NCBI RefSeq assembly: GCF_014698445.1
Contig: NZ_JACJSZ010000001.1
Coordinates: 62,001-126,000 of the forward strand
Direction of reading: 5' to 3'
Length of the DNA: 64,000 nt
DNA from: Microcystis elabens FACHB-917
Lineage (GTDB): Bacteria > Cyanobacteriota > Cyanobacteriia > PCC-6307 > Cyanobiaceae
Both the position numbers and the translations under genes were made by a program. Positions 1-8,422 of this stretch are shown here, piece after piece. Each line of letters starts with the position of its first letter. Position 1 is the first letter of the stretch. The notes beneath the pieces were generated by a model. That model searched no databases. It saw only the letters and a list, made by a program, of their open reading frames with translations, and was not told the DNA's origin.

Positions 1-213
1 TGGTCCGCGTAGCCGCTCAACAGCAGCGCCAGGAACGCTCAACCCATGAGGCAGCCGGACAACTGCGGATCACGTGGTCCCGGCTGGCTGGTCCTGGTCT
101 CAGGACGGGAACTGGTGCGTGTCTTGCCTGAGACGCCTGGTATCGTGGGGGCGTTGCTCCTTCGATGGTTCAAGCCGGCAGCCCAGGGCACCGATCCCAT
201 GGCGGGCAGCGCC
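1..213. other. Window edge without a supported gene
   Basis: A forward frame is open from the window edge to a TGA at 129-131 and could be the tail of a gene whose body lies outside. Its translation has no recognisable motif, so I do not call it. The rest, up to the hairpin that ends the apcD transcript, shows no start codon with a plausible product. The spacer between that hairpin and apcD (245-338) also looks empty. Confidence 0.4.
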
Positions 214-244
214 ACAAAAGAACCCCGTCACAGCCGTGACGGGG
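214..244 (-). terminator. Rho-independent terminator of apcD
   Basis: A perfect 9-bp stem (223-231 with 236-244, CCCCGTCAC/GTGACGGGG) has a 4-nt loop. On the minus strand it is followed directly by TTCTTTTG. It lies about 95 nt past the apcD stop codon and points the right way to end that transcript. No gene on the plus strand would use it. Confidence 0.75.
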
Positions 245-338
245 CCTGGGACGGGAGAGCTTGCTCACCAACCCTGTCGTCTCAGGCTGGACTGACACCG
301 CGACCAGCCGGGAGACCAGAATGAGACGGTCAGACCGA

Positions 339-833
339 TCAGGTGGAGGTCTGCAGACCCTGGATCAGATAGTCGAAGTAGGGACCGGCCAGGGCGGCTT
401 CGTCGCCACCGAGCAGGACAAGGGCCGCCTCCTTGAGCGTGCGCATCGCTTCCACCATGCCGGGCAGGGGAACGCCGAGGCTGTTGTACATCTCGCGGGC
501 ACCGACGACGCCGATCTGCTGGATCAGCTCGGTGCTACCGGCCAGGATCCCGTAGGTGACCAGCCGCAGATACCAGCTGTAATCACGCAGGCACTGGGCC
601 CGCTGCTTCTGGCCGAAGGCATTGCCGCCGGGGGCCACGTAGTCCGGCTTGCGCAGGAACAGCTGCTTGGAGGCCTCGGCGATGATCTTCTTCTCGTTGT
701 CGGTCAGCACCCTGACGACATTCAGCCGGCGGGCCCCGCCGCTGAGAAATTCCACCATCGTGCGCAGCTCGCCGCCGGTGGGGTAGCGGAGCTGATCATC
801 GGCCTGGAGGATCAGATCGCGAACGACGCTCAT
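339..833 (-). CDS. apcD: Allophycocyanin alpha-B subunit ApcD
   Basis: This is a phycobilisome core biliprotein of 164 aa and one of the terminal emitters that pass excitation to the photosystems. The start MSVVRDLILQADDQLRYP is typical of ApcD and differs from ApcA and ApcB. Cys81, in AQCLRDYSWYLRLVTYG, is the expected phycocyanobilin attachment site, and the C-terminal PYFDYLIQ also fits the family. The start at 833 was chosen because the open frame extending upstream to 917 adds 28 residues that no phycobiliprotein has. The gene stands alone, divergent from rlmD across a 122-nt spacer, and is followed by a terminator. Other apc genes are not in the window, which is usual because apcD is normally unlinked from the apcABC operon. 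Confidence 0.93.
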   Translation of the reverse strand: MSVVRDLILQADDQLRYPTGGELRTMVEFLSGGARRLNVVRVLTDNEKKIIAEASKQLFLRKPDYVAPGGNAFGQKQRAQCLRDYSWYLRLVTYGILAGSTELIQQIGVVGAREMYNSLGVPLPGMVEAMRTLKEAALVLLGGDEAALAGPYFDYLIQGLQTST

Positions 834-955
834 AGCAGCGACCACAGTCCGGAGAATCCTATCGAGCCCAAAGCCGCAGCCAGGGCTGGGGGCGCAAGGT
901 GTAACGCCCCTTTGCACGACCCCCGATAGGGTCGCAGCAGTGCGGCGGACGACGG

Positions 956-2335
956 ATGGCCTCGGTGGGCGACAGGCTCGAGCTGGAGATCACCGATCTG
1001 GGTCATGACGGGCAGGGGGTGGGCCGCCACGACGGGCAGGTGGTGTTCGTCAGCGGTGCCCTGCCCGGAGATACCGTGCAAGTACGTCTTCAGGCCGTGG
1101 CGCGGCGCCATCTGGTGGGGCAGCTGCAGCGGGTGCTGACGCCCTCTGCTGACCGTCGCCGGCCCCCCTGCATCCTGGCCGACAACTGCGGAGGCTGCAG
1201 CCTCCAGCCCCTGGTGGACGAAGCCGAGGCCGCCTGGAAGCAGCGCAGCCTGGAGCAGACCCTGCAGCGCATCGGCGGCCTGAGCGCGCCGGTGCGGCCG
1301 CTGCTGCGGGCCGATCCGACCCTGGGCTATCGCAACCGGGCCCTGATTCCGCTGGAACGGCAGGCCGATGGCCGGCTGCGGGCCGGCTACTACCGGCGGG
1401 GCTCGCACCGCATCGTCAACATGGCCCGCTGCCCGGTGCTCGACCCGAGGATCGACGCCCTGATCGCCCCCCTCAAGGCCGACCTGGAGGCCAGCGACTG
1501 GCCGATCGATCGCCACGGCAACGATCCCCAGGCGGTGGAGGGTCCCGGACTGCGCCACCTGGGCCTGCGGGTGGGGGCGGCCACCGGGGAGCTGTTGATC
1601 ACCCTGATCAGCAGTCACGACGATCTGACCGGCCTTGAAGCGCTGGCCGAGGCCTGGTGCGAACGCTGGCCCGGGCTGGTGGGCGTCTGCCTCAACCTCC
1701 AGCCCCTGCCCACCAATCGCCTGATGGGCGACGAGACCCGGGCGATCCACGGCCGGGACTGGCTCCACGAGAGCTTCGCCGGCCTGCGCTTCCGCATCGG
1801 CGCCGACACCTTCTTCCAGGTCAACACCCGCCAGGCCGAACGGCTGGTGCCCCACCTGCTCGAGGCCCTCGGCCCCATTCCCGCCGGCGGCTCCCTGCTC
1901 GATGCCTACTGCGGCATCGGCACCTACAGCCTGCCCCTGGCCGCCGCCGGCTGGCAGGTCAGCGGCCTGGAGCTGCACCCGGGCGCCGTGGCCCTGGCCC
2001 GGCTCAATGCCAGGGCCAACGGGCTGGAGGATCGCTCGAGCTTCGTGGAGGCCGACGTGCCCCAGGTGCTGGAGGAGCGCCTCCAGGGCCTGCAGGCCCT
2101 GGTGCTGGATCCGCCCCGCAAGGGGCTGAACCCCGTCGCCACCGCGGCGATCCTGGCGGCGCGACCGGAGCGGATCGCCTACGTCAGCTGCGATCCGGCG
2201 GCCCTGGCCCGCGACCTGGCCCAGCTGTGCGGCTCCGGGGCCTACCGGCTGAGCTGGGTGCAGCCCATCGACTTCTTCCCCAACACCAGCCACGTGGAGG
2301 CCCTGGCGGCCCTGGAGCGGCTGACACCGCCCTAG
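956..2335 (+). CDS. rlmD: 23S rRNA (uracil-C5)-methyltransferase, RlmD/RumA family
   Basis: A SAM-dependent enzyme that methylates C5 of a uridine in 23S rRNA (U1939 in E. coli numbering). The 459-aa protein begins with a TRAM-like beta-barrel (about 1-60). An iron-sulfur motif Cys72-x5-Cys78-x2-Cys81 (CILADNCGGC) follows. The methyltransferase fold carries DAYCGIGTYSLPLA for SAM binding, LDPPRKG, and the catalytic-cysteine motif VSCDPAALARDL near the C-terminus. Length and motif order are normal for the family. It is convergent with pheT, with only 5 nt between the stop codons. Cyanobacteria often have one enzyme of this family, so the exact target uridine (1939 or 747) is not settled by sequence. 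Confidence 0.9.
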   Translation: MASVGDRLELEITDLGHDGQGVGRHDGQVVFVSGALPGDTVQVRLQAVARRHLVGQLQRVLTPSADRRRPPCILADNCGGCSLQPLVDEAEAAWKQRSLEQTLQRIGGLSAPVRPLLRADPTLGYRNRALIPLERQADGRLRAGYYRRGSHRIVNMARCPVLDPRIDALIAPLKADLEASDWPIDRHGNDPQAVEGPGLRHLGLRVGAATGELLITLISSHDDLTGLEALAEAWCERWPGLVGVCLNLQPLPTNRLMGDETRAIHGRDWLHESFAGLRFRIGADTFFQVNTRQAERLVPHLLEALGPIPAGGSLLDAYCGIGTYSLPLAAAGWQVSGLELHPGAVALARLNARANGLEDRSSFVEADVPQVLEERLQGLQALVLDPPRKGLNPVATAAILAARPERIAYVSCDPAALARDLAQLCGSGAYRLSWVQPIDFFPNTSHVEALAALERLTPP

Positions 2336-2340
2336 CGGCG

Positions 2341-4809
2341 CTAGCGGCGCTGTTCGGCGCCGAAGCGCTGCTCGAGGGCCTCACGCACCCGCCCATGGGC
2401 CGCCTCCACCTCCTCATCGGTGAGGGTGCGGGCGCTGTCGCGGTAGCGCAGACGGAAAGCCTGGCTGCAGCGGCCGGCCTCCACCTGGGCGCCTTCATAA
2501 CGGTCGATCAGCTCGGCCTGCTCCAGCAGCGGCTTGCCGGCCTTGCGGATCGCCGCCAGCAGATCCGCCGCCGTGGTGTCGGTGGGGACCACCAGGGCCA
2601 GATCGCGCTCCGAGGCGGGCACGGTGGGGTAGGGGCGGAAGCTGGGCTGCCAGCGGTTGCGGCGGCTGCCGGCGCTGAGCAGGGGCTCCAGCTCCAGCTG
2701 GAACACATAGGTGGCGGCCGGCAGATCGAGGGCGTCGGCCTCGGCGGGATGGAGCTGTCCGAACCAGCCGGCAGGCTTGCCTTCCACCAACAGCCGGGCG
2801 GCCCGGCCGGGGTGCAGCAGAGGGGCATCGGTGAGGGGGCGATCCTCCAGGGGCAGGCGCAGGGGATCGAGACCTGCCTGCAGCACGCCGCGGGCCTGGA
2901 AGTAATCCGGGGGAGCGGGTTTGCCGGAGCTGCGCCAGCGTTCCGCCCGCCGCTCCCCGGCGATCACCCCCACCAGCAGGGTGCGTTCGCCATGGCGTTC
3001 CTCGCCACCAGCGGCGCCACCGGCAGCCTCACCGGGGAACACCCGACCGATCTCGAAGCCCCAGAAGCCTCCCAGGGAAGCCTGCAGGTTGCGGCGGGCA
3101 GCCTGGAGCAACTCCTGGTGCAGGTTGTCGCGCAGGTGGCCGTAATCGGCCAGGAGCGGGTTGGCCAGGGGCACCCTGCCCGGCGCCGCCGCCACCAGAG
3201 ACAGGGAAACGATCTCCTGCAGGCCGGCGGCGCAGAGGCTGCGGCGCAGGCGCCGCTCCAGCTGCTGGGCCGGTTCCAGGCCGCCGGGGACCAGAGGATC
3301 GGGCAGATGGGCGGCGAAGTGGTCGTAGCCCACCAGCCGGGCGACCTCCTCGATCAGGTCCGCCTCGCGTTTGAGGTCCATGGCCCGCTCGGGCGGCACC
3401 CGCACCTGCCAGCCCTCCTCGTCCTCCTCCAGCTGGCAGCCGAGGGCCTCCAGGGTGCCGGTGATGCGGGCGTCGTCCAGGTCCTGGGCCTCCCCCTCCA
3501 CCAGCACCGGACCCAGCAGGTTGTGGAGGGCGTCGCGGCGCAGGGGCAGGGGCGGCTGGGGAGAGGCCGGACGCTGGAGCAGCCAGCGCCCCTCGACACG
3601 GGCTCCCGCCAGCTCCTGCAGCAGGGCCACGGCCCGGTCGGCGGCGGCCAGGGTGATCTCCCTGGGCACCCCCTTCTCGAAGCGGCTGCTGGCCTCGGTG
3701 CGCAGACCGACGCTGCGGGCGGAGCGGCGCACGGCCTGGGGCGCGAACACCGCCGCCTCCAGCCAGATGGCGGTGGTGGCTTCGCTGACGGCCTCGGCCA
3801 GACCCCCCATCACCCCGGCCAGGGCGATGGGGTGGTCCCCGAATGTGACCACCAGGGCCTCCTCACCGAGGCTGCGTTCCTGGCCGTCAAGAGCCACGAA
3901 CGCCTCTCCGGCCCGGCCCTGCCGAAGGCCGATGCTGCCCGGCTCGGGGCTGGCGCCGGCGAGCGCCCCCAGGCGATCCCGGTCGAAGGCGTGCAGGGGC
4001 TGGCCCGTTTCCAGCATCACCAGGTTGGTGATGTCCACCACGTTGTTGATCGGACGCACGCCGGCCCGCTCCAGCCGCCGGCGCAGCCAGTCCGGGGAGG
4101 GGCACACCCGCAGGCCGCTGAGGGCGGTGAGGCTGAACAGCCCCCCCGCCTTCATGGCCGCGAGATCGGCGGCGGACGCCGCCAGGGGTTCGGCCGCCAC
4201 CACGGGCGCCGGCGGGGGAAAGGTGGTGCGGCCGCCGCTGAGGGCCGCCACCTCCCGGGCGATCCCACGCATCGACAGACCATCGGGCCGGTTGGCGGTG
4301 ATGGCCAGCTCCAGCACCTGGTCATCCAGGCCCAGCAGCGGACCCACGGGTGTCCCCAGGGGCGGCACGGTGCTCAGAAGCCGGTCGAGTTCGGCGATGC
4401 CGTCGCTGCCGTTATCGAGGCCCAGCTCCCGCAGGGAACAGATCATGCCGCTGCTGGCCACCCCGCGCAGTTCGGCGGGCCTGATCGTCAGCCCCACCGC
4501 CGGCAGGGTGCTGCCCACCAGGGCCACGGGCACGTGCAGCCCCTGGCGCACATTCGGCGCGCCGCAGACGATCTGCAGGGGCTCGCCATCGCCCACGTCC
4601 ACCCGGCAGACGCTGAGCTTGTCGGCATTGGGATGGGGATCGCGCTGCAGCACATGGCCCACCACCACCCCGGGCGCCCGGGCCGCCAGATCCTCGATGG
4701 CCTCCACCTCGAAGCCGGCGATCGAGAGGCGCTCCTCCAGGGACGCGGGCTCTAGACAGGCCGGTTCCACGCTGACCAGCTCCCGGAGCCATTGGAGCGA
4801 AACCAGCAT
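2341..4809 (-). CDS. pheT: Phenylalanine-tRNA ligase beta subunit
   Basis: The large subunit of the (alpha-beta)2 phenylalanyl-tRNA synthetase, which charges tRNA-Phe. At 822 aa it has full family length. It begins MLVSLQWLRELV and carries the EMAP-like tRNA-binding domain near the N-terminus (HPNADKLSVCRVDVG), then the B3/B4 editing region, the B5 domain and a C-terminal anticodon-binding domain (RPYPTVPASERDLALVV onward). The alpha subunit gene pheS is not in the window, so the two subunit genes are unlinked here. The gene is divergent from rpmG across 112 nt. Confidence 0.95.
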   Translation of the reverse strand: MLVSLQWLRELVSVEPACLEPASLEERLSIAGFEVEAIEDLAARAPGVVVGHVLQRDPHPNADKLSVCRVDVGDGEPLQIVCGAPNVRQGLHVPVALVGSTLPAVGLTIRPAELRGVASSGMICSLRELGLDNGSDGIAELDRLLSTVPPLGTPVGPLLGLDDQVLELAITANRPDGLSMRGIAREVAALSGGRTTFPPPAPVVAAEPLAASAADLAAMKAGGLFSLTALSGLRVCPSPDWLRRRLERAGVRPINNVVDITNLVMLETGQPLHAFDRDRLGALAGASPEPGSIGLRQGRAGEAFVALDGQERSLGEEALVVTFGDHPIALAGVMGGLAEAVSEATTAIWLEAAVFAPQAVRRSARSVGLRTEASSRFEKGVPREITLAAADRAVALLQELAGARVEGRWLLQRPASPQPPLPLRRDALHNLLGPVLVEGEAQDLDDARITGTLEALGCQLEEDEEGWQVRVPPERAMDLKREADLIEEVARLVGYDHFAAHLPDPLVPGGLEPAQQLERRLRRSLCAAGLQEIVSLSLVAAAPGRVPLANPLLADYGHLRDNLHQELLQAARRNLQASLGGFWGFEIGRVFPGEAAGGAAGGEERHGERTLLVGVIAGERRAERWRSSGKPAPPDYFQARGVLQAGLDPLRLPLEDRPLTDAPLLHPGRAARLLVEGKPAGWFGQLHPAEADALDLPAATYVFQLELEPLLSAGSRRNRWQPSFRPYPTVPASERDLALVVPTDTTAADLLAAIRKAGKPLLEQAELIDRYEGAQVEAGRCSQAFRLRYRDSARTLTDEEVEAAHGRVREALEQRFGAEQRR

Positions 4810-4921
4810 CGGAGGGGTGCACAGCAGCCGCCCACATTAGGAAGCGATCAGGGGGCTCCCCATCGGGAGGTAGGGTGCAGGATCCTCAATCTGCAACGCA
4901 TCCGCGGCGCAACGTCCTTCC

Positions 4922-5116
4922 ATGGCCAAGAACAAGGGCGTCCGGCTGGTGATCACCCTCGAGTGCACCGAATGCCGGTCCAACCCCGCCAAGCGGTCCC
5001 CTGGCGTGTCCCGTTACACCACCCAGAAGAACCGCCGCAACACCACCGAACGGATCGAACTCAAGAAGTTCTGCCCCCACTGCAACGCCTCCACCGTCCA
5101 CAAGGAGATCAAGTGA
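4922..5116 (+). CDS. rpmG: 50S ribosomal protein L33
   Basis: A 64-aa ribosomal protein of the large subunit. It has two CxxC-type pairs: CTECRSNP near residues 18-21 and CPHC near 50-53, so it is the zinc-binding form. [19 protein letters not shown] is the characteristic core. It heads a three-gene set with rpsR and an RNase II family enzyme. TAGGGT at 4871-4876, about 45 nt upstream, could be a -10 element, though no convincing -35 was seen. Confidence 0.95.
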   Translation: MAKNKGVRLVITLECTECRSNPAKRSPGVSRYTTQKNRRNTTERIELKKFCPHCNASTVHKEIK

Positions 5117-5205
5117 GGCTGGATTTCCTGCGGAATCCCATCGCCTGATCGTCCCGCGGCCCCTGCAGCGGCAATGTCCTCCTTTCGTTCCTTTCTTCCG
5201 TTCCC

Positions 5206-5427
5206 ATGTCCAGTTCCTTCTTCAAGAAGCGCCTGTCGCCGATCAAGCCCGGTGATCCGATCGACTACAAGGACGTCGATCTGCTCAAGAAGTTCATCAC
5301 CGAGCGCGGCAAGATCCTGCCCCGTCGCCTCACCGGCCTGACGGCCATGCAGCAGCGCGACCTCACCAATGCCGTCAAGCGTGCCCGGATCGTGGCCCTG
5401 CTGCCCTTCGTGAATCCCGAAGGCTGA
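5206..5427 (+). CDS. rpsR: 30S ribosomal protein S18
   Basis: A 73-aa small-subunit protein that binds S6 on the platform. It is recognised by [19 protein letters not shown] and [21 protein letters not shown], and the length is normal. It lies 89 nt after rpmG; the rpmG-rpsR pairing is common in cyanobacteria and plastids. The next gene begins 1 nt after its stop codon. Confidence 0.96.
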   Translation: MSSSFFKKRLSPIKPGDPIDYKDVDLLKKFITERGKILPRRLTGLTAMQQRDLTNAVKRARIVALLPFVNPEG

Positions 5428-5428
5428 G

Positions 5429-7468
5429 TTGCCCTCCGCCTCGCGTCGGTACACGGCGGGTGACCTGGTCGGCCTCCACGACGACAGCCGCAGCCTGCTG
5501 GCGGTCGTCGTGGCCGAAAAGGGCACGCGCCTCGATCTCCGGGTGGGTTTCGAGGCCAAGGTCGTCCAGCGCGGGGTCCGGCAGCTCGATCTGATTGCCG
5601 CTCTCCCGGGCGATCAGACACCACCCGCACGCCTGTCCCAGCCCCCCTGGGGCCTGAGTCCCGAGACGTTGCAGCAGGCCGCCCCCAGCCCCCGGGAGCT
5701 GGGGGCGGCCTGGCTGTTGCTGCAGGACGATCCGACGTCCCTCGAGCTTGGGGACTTCGTCGACCTGATCGGCGACGGCGGGGAGCCGGTCCAGCGGGCC
5801 GCTTGCTGGCTGTGGCTGCAGGGCCCCCAGACCCTGTTCCGCTGGCGCCAGCAACGGGTTGAGGCTCGGCCGCTGGTGGATGTGCGCCGGCTGCGCCGGG
5901 ACGCCCGCCGCCAGCAGCTGGCCGAACAGCGGCGCCGCCAGTGGCAGGACACCCTGCGCCAGCGCTGCCCGATCGATCTCCGACAGCTCGATCCCGAGCA
6001 GCGCCAGCACCTGGCCCTGCTGCGGGAATGGGCCAGCGGCGACACCAGCCGCCCCCTGCCTGACGACCTGCACCGGGCCCTGCAGGCCGCCCACTGCGCG
6101 ATGGAGTCAGCGCCGATCCGGCACCTGCTGGTGGATCTGGGCCAGTGGGAGCGGCACCATCTGCCCTCGCTGGAGAACACCACCTGGCAGGCGGGCTTCC
6201 CTGCGGAACTCGAAGCCGAGGCCCGGCGGCTCGTGGCCCTGGCCGAAACGGAGCTTCCCGGTGACGAGCATCGCCGCGACCTCACCGGCCTGCACACCGT
6301 CACCATCGACGATGCGGACACCCGCGACATCGACGACGGCCTTTCCCTCGAGCCGGGGCCGAACGGGGAGCCGCGGCTGTGGATCCACATCGCCGACCCG
6401 GGCCGGCTGGTGGCGGCGAACAGCCCCCTTGACACCGAAGCCCGGCGGCGGGCCAGCAGCCTCTACCTTGCCCGGGGGCCGCTGCCGATGTTCCCCGAGG
6501 TGCTCAGCACCGGCCCGATGAGCCTGCGCATGGGCCAGCGCAGCGCGGCCCTGAGCCTGTGGGTGGAGCTGGCGGGCGACGGCACGGTGGCGGCCCACGG
6601 GCTGGAGTCCAGCTGGGTGCGGCCCGCCTATCGGCTGAGTTATGCCGATGCCGATGAACTGATTGAACTGGCCCCGCCACAGGAGCGCTACCTCAATGAG
6701 CTCCATGCCCTGATGGAGCGGCGGCGCCGCTGGCGGCTGGCCCGGGGGGCCCTCGATCTGGATCAGCCCGAGGGGCGGATCCGCTGCGACGGCGAGGGGG
6801 CCCAGCTGGAGATCACCGAACCCTCCCCGTCGCGCACCCTGGTGGCCGAGGCCATGATCCTGGCCGGGGCCGTGATCGCCGGCTTCGGCCAGGAGCAGGG
6901 CCTGGCCTTGCCCTACCGCAGCCAGCTGGCGGCGGAGCTGCCGCCGGAGGCGGAACTGGCCGGCCTGCCTGCGGGCCCTGTGCGGAACGCCGCCATCAAG
7001 CGCTGCCTCAGCCGGGGCCACCTGGGTACCACGCCCGCCCCCCACTTCTCCCTGGGCCTGCCCTGCTACGTGCAGGCCACCTCACCGATCCGCCGTTACA
7101 ACGACCTGCTGGTGCAGCGCCAGCTGCTGGCCCACCGGCAGGGCCAGCCGGTGCTCGACGAGGCGGCGCTGGGGGCGCTGCTGGCGGAGCTGGAGGGGGC
7201 GATCCGCCAGGGCCTGCAGATCGCCCGGGAGGACCAGCGCCACTGGCAGCAGGTGTGGTTCGAGGCCCAGGAGCGGCACCAGTGGCCGGGGCTTTTTCTG
7301 AGATGGCTGCGGCCCCAGGACCGGCTCGGCCTGGTGCATCTGCCGGATCTGGCCATCGACCTGGCCGCCGAGTGCCACGGCGATCCCGACCCCGGCGACG
7401 CCCTGCTGGTGCGGCTGCAGCAGGTGGATTCCCTGCGGGATCTGCTGCGCTTCACGGCCGCGGGCTGA
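5429..7468 (+). CDS. rnb: RNase II/RNase R family 3'-5' exoribonuclease
   Basis: A hydrolytic exoribonuclease that degrades RNA from the 3' end. The 679-aa protein has a non-typical N-terminal region (about 1-280). The RNB catalytic domain then begins with DDADTRDIDDGLSL, whose aspartates are the Mg2+ ligands of the family. It continues through LWIHIADPGRLV, the SLYLARGPLPMFPEVLS loop and YVQATSPIRRYNDLLVQRQL. The C-terminal S1 domain appears short or degenerate. The start is a TTG placed 1 nt after the rpsR stop, so translation is probably coupled; no ATG gives a better N-terminus. I cannot decide between RNase II and RNase R; the short C-terminus and lack of a basic tail favour the RNase II type found in cyanobacteria and plastids. 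Confidence 0.85.
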   Translation: MPSASRRYTAGDLVGLHDDSRSLLAVVVAEKGTRLDLRVGFEAKVVQRGVRQLDLIAALPGDQTPPARLSQPPWGLSPETLQQAAPSPRELGAAWLLLQDDPTSLELGDFVDLIGDGGEPVQRAACWLWLQGPQTLFRWRQQRVEARPLVDVRRLRRDARRQQLAEQRRRQWQDTLRQRCPIDLRQLDPEQRQHLALLREWASGDTSRPLPDDLHRALQAAHCAMESAPIRHLLVDLGQWERHHLPSLENTTWQAGFPAELEAEARRLVALAETELPGDEHRRDLTGLHTVTIDDADTRDIDDGLSLEPGPNGEPRLWIHIADPGRLVAANSPLDTEARRRASSLYLARGPLPMFPEVLSTGPMSLRMGQRSAALSLWVELAGDGTVAAHGLESSWVRPAYRLSYADADELIELAPPQERYLNELHALMERRRRWRLARGALDLDQPEGRIRCDGEGAQLEITEPSPSRTLVAEAMILAGAVIAGFGQEQGLALPYRSQLAAELPPEAELAGLPAGPVRNAAIKRCLSRGHLGTTPAPHFSLGLPCYVQATSPIRRYNDLLVQRQLLAHRQGQPVLDEAALGALLAELEGAIRQGLQIAREDQRHWQQVWFEAQERHQWPGLFLRWLRPQDRLGLVHLPDLAIDLAAECHGDPDPGDALLVRLQQVDSLRDLLRFTAAG

Positions 7469-7479
7469 CCCAGGCGGAT

Positions 7480-7794
7480 TCAGGGACTGAGGTTGTACTT
7501 GCCCATCGCCTGCTGCTTGCAGATGGCTTCGGCCTGGGGGATCGTCGCTCGGTCGTTCACCTGCTCGGCCACGCAGGTGCAGGTGTCCCTGGCCAGGCCC
7601 GCCGGCACGGCCTTGCCCGCCTTGGTGAAGTCGGCGTTCACCGCCAGGGTGCAGTAATGGATGATCAGCTGGTCGCGCATGTTGTTGAGCCCCTGGGCCC
7701 GGGCCGGCAAGGCGGCCAGCAGCAGGGCCGAACCCGCCAGCCAGAGCAGCACGGGCAGGGTCCGGAGTGCAGGTCCTGGGGTCGCGGGAACCAT
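7480..7794 (-). CDS. Small secreted four-cysteine protein
   Basis: A 104-aa protein I do not recognise. The first 34 residues form a Sec signal peptide with a long hydrophobic core and a predicted cut after ALPARA. The mature part of about 70 residues has four cysteines (HYCTLAV, DTCTCVAEQV, AICKQQ), which could form two disulfides in the periplasm or lumen. It ends 11 nt from the stop of the RNase gene (convergent), and a 37-nt spacer separates it from the membrane protein on its other side. Confidence 0.7.
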   Translation of the reverse strand: MVPATPGPALRTLPVLLWLAGSALLLAALPARAQGLNNMRDQLIIHYCTLAVNADFTKAGKAVPAGLARDTCTCVAEQVNDRATIPQAEAICKQQAMGKYNLSP

Positions 7795-7831
7795 GGGGCA
7801 ACGACGCTGATCCCACCCATCCTGGCCGACC

Positions 7832-8422
7832 TCAGGCCGGCTGGCCCGATCGTTGCAGGCGCCGCCGCCGCCAGAGCAGCAGCATCACCACCCCAGCGCA
7901 GGCCAGACCCACCGCCGCCGGGAACAGGACCGTGGTGGGCGTCAGCCGCTCCAGGGAGAGCAGCACCAACAGGTTGCGCAGCACGAACAGGGCGAAGAAG
8001 CCGATCCGTTCCTGGTGGGGGTGGCCGTAGGCCCGCCGCAGGGTGGGGCCGAACCCCAGCAGGTCCACCAGGGTGAGCACCACCACAGCCCCGAGCGGGT
8101 CGGCGGTGAGGACCCAGAAGGGCAGGGCCGAGGCGGCCCCGGCCAGAAACAGCCAGTCGCTGCTGGTGATCTCCCGGTCGGCGCCATGGGCATGGGCCAG
8201 CCAGGCGATGGAGAAGGTGATCAGGGCCGACACCCCGGTGGGCCAGGCGCCCGCACCGCCGCCGCCGGCCAGGGTGGCCAGGAACACCAGCAGGGTGGTG
8301 ACGCCCCAGATCAGCCAGGAGAACACGTGGGGCCGGGTGCGGTCGGCCCGGATGGAGCGGATGTAGGGGAGGAAGGCCGCGAAGGTGAGGGCGATGGCCG
8401 CGCTGCTGAACAGCAGCTTCAC
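7832..8422 (-). CDS. Polytopic membrane protein, unknown function
   Basis: A 196-aa integral membrane protein with about six hydrophobic segments, starting LLFSSAAIALTFAAFLPYIR after the initiator. It ends with a strongly basic cytoplasmic tail (LLWRRRRLQRS). The frame stays open upstream to 8767, but I place the start at the GTG at 8422. There the codons form a GTGA overlap with the stop of the FAD oxidoreductase gene (8419-8422), which implies translational coupling. The residues upstream of that GTG are low-complexity and overlap the upstream gene. The segment FLPYIRSIRADRTRPHVFSW looks loosely like a PQ-loop/SWEET repeat, but I do not rely on this. Confidence 0.7.
   Translation of the reverse strand: MKLLFSSAAIALTFAAFLPYIRSIRADRTRPHVFSWLIWGVTTLLVFLATLAGGGGAGAWPTGVSALITFSIAWLAHAHGADREITSSDWLFLAGAASALPFWVLTADPLGAVVVLTLVDLLGFGPTLRRAYGHPHQERIGFFALFVLRNLLVLLSLERLTPTTVLFPAAVGLACAGVVMLLLWRRRRLQRSGQPA

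Noticed and set aside
134-190. Possible tRNA-like or small RNA at the left edge
   Set aside because: A GGTTCAAGCC-like T-loop string is visible but no acceptor stem or anticodon arm could be paired.
830-2293. Open frame of 487 codons antisense to rlmD
   Set aside because: It is Gln/His/Gly/Ala-rich with no motif, as expected opposite a GC-rich gene, and rlmD on the other strand has full family motifs.
1657-4755. Open frame of over 1000 codons across rlmD and antisense to pheT
   Set aside because: Composition is low-complexity and it crosses two well-supported genes; it reflects high third-position GC.
4810-4921. A riboswitch or T-box before pheT or rpmG
   Set aside because: The spacer is only 112 nt and shows no specifier loop or antiterminator sequence.
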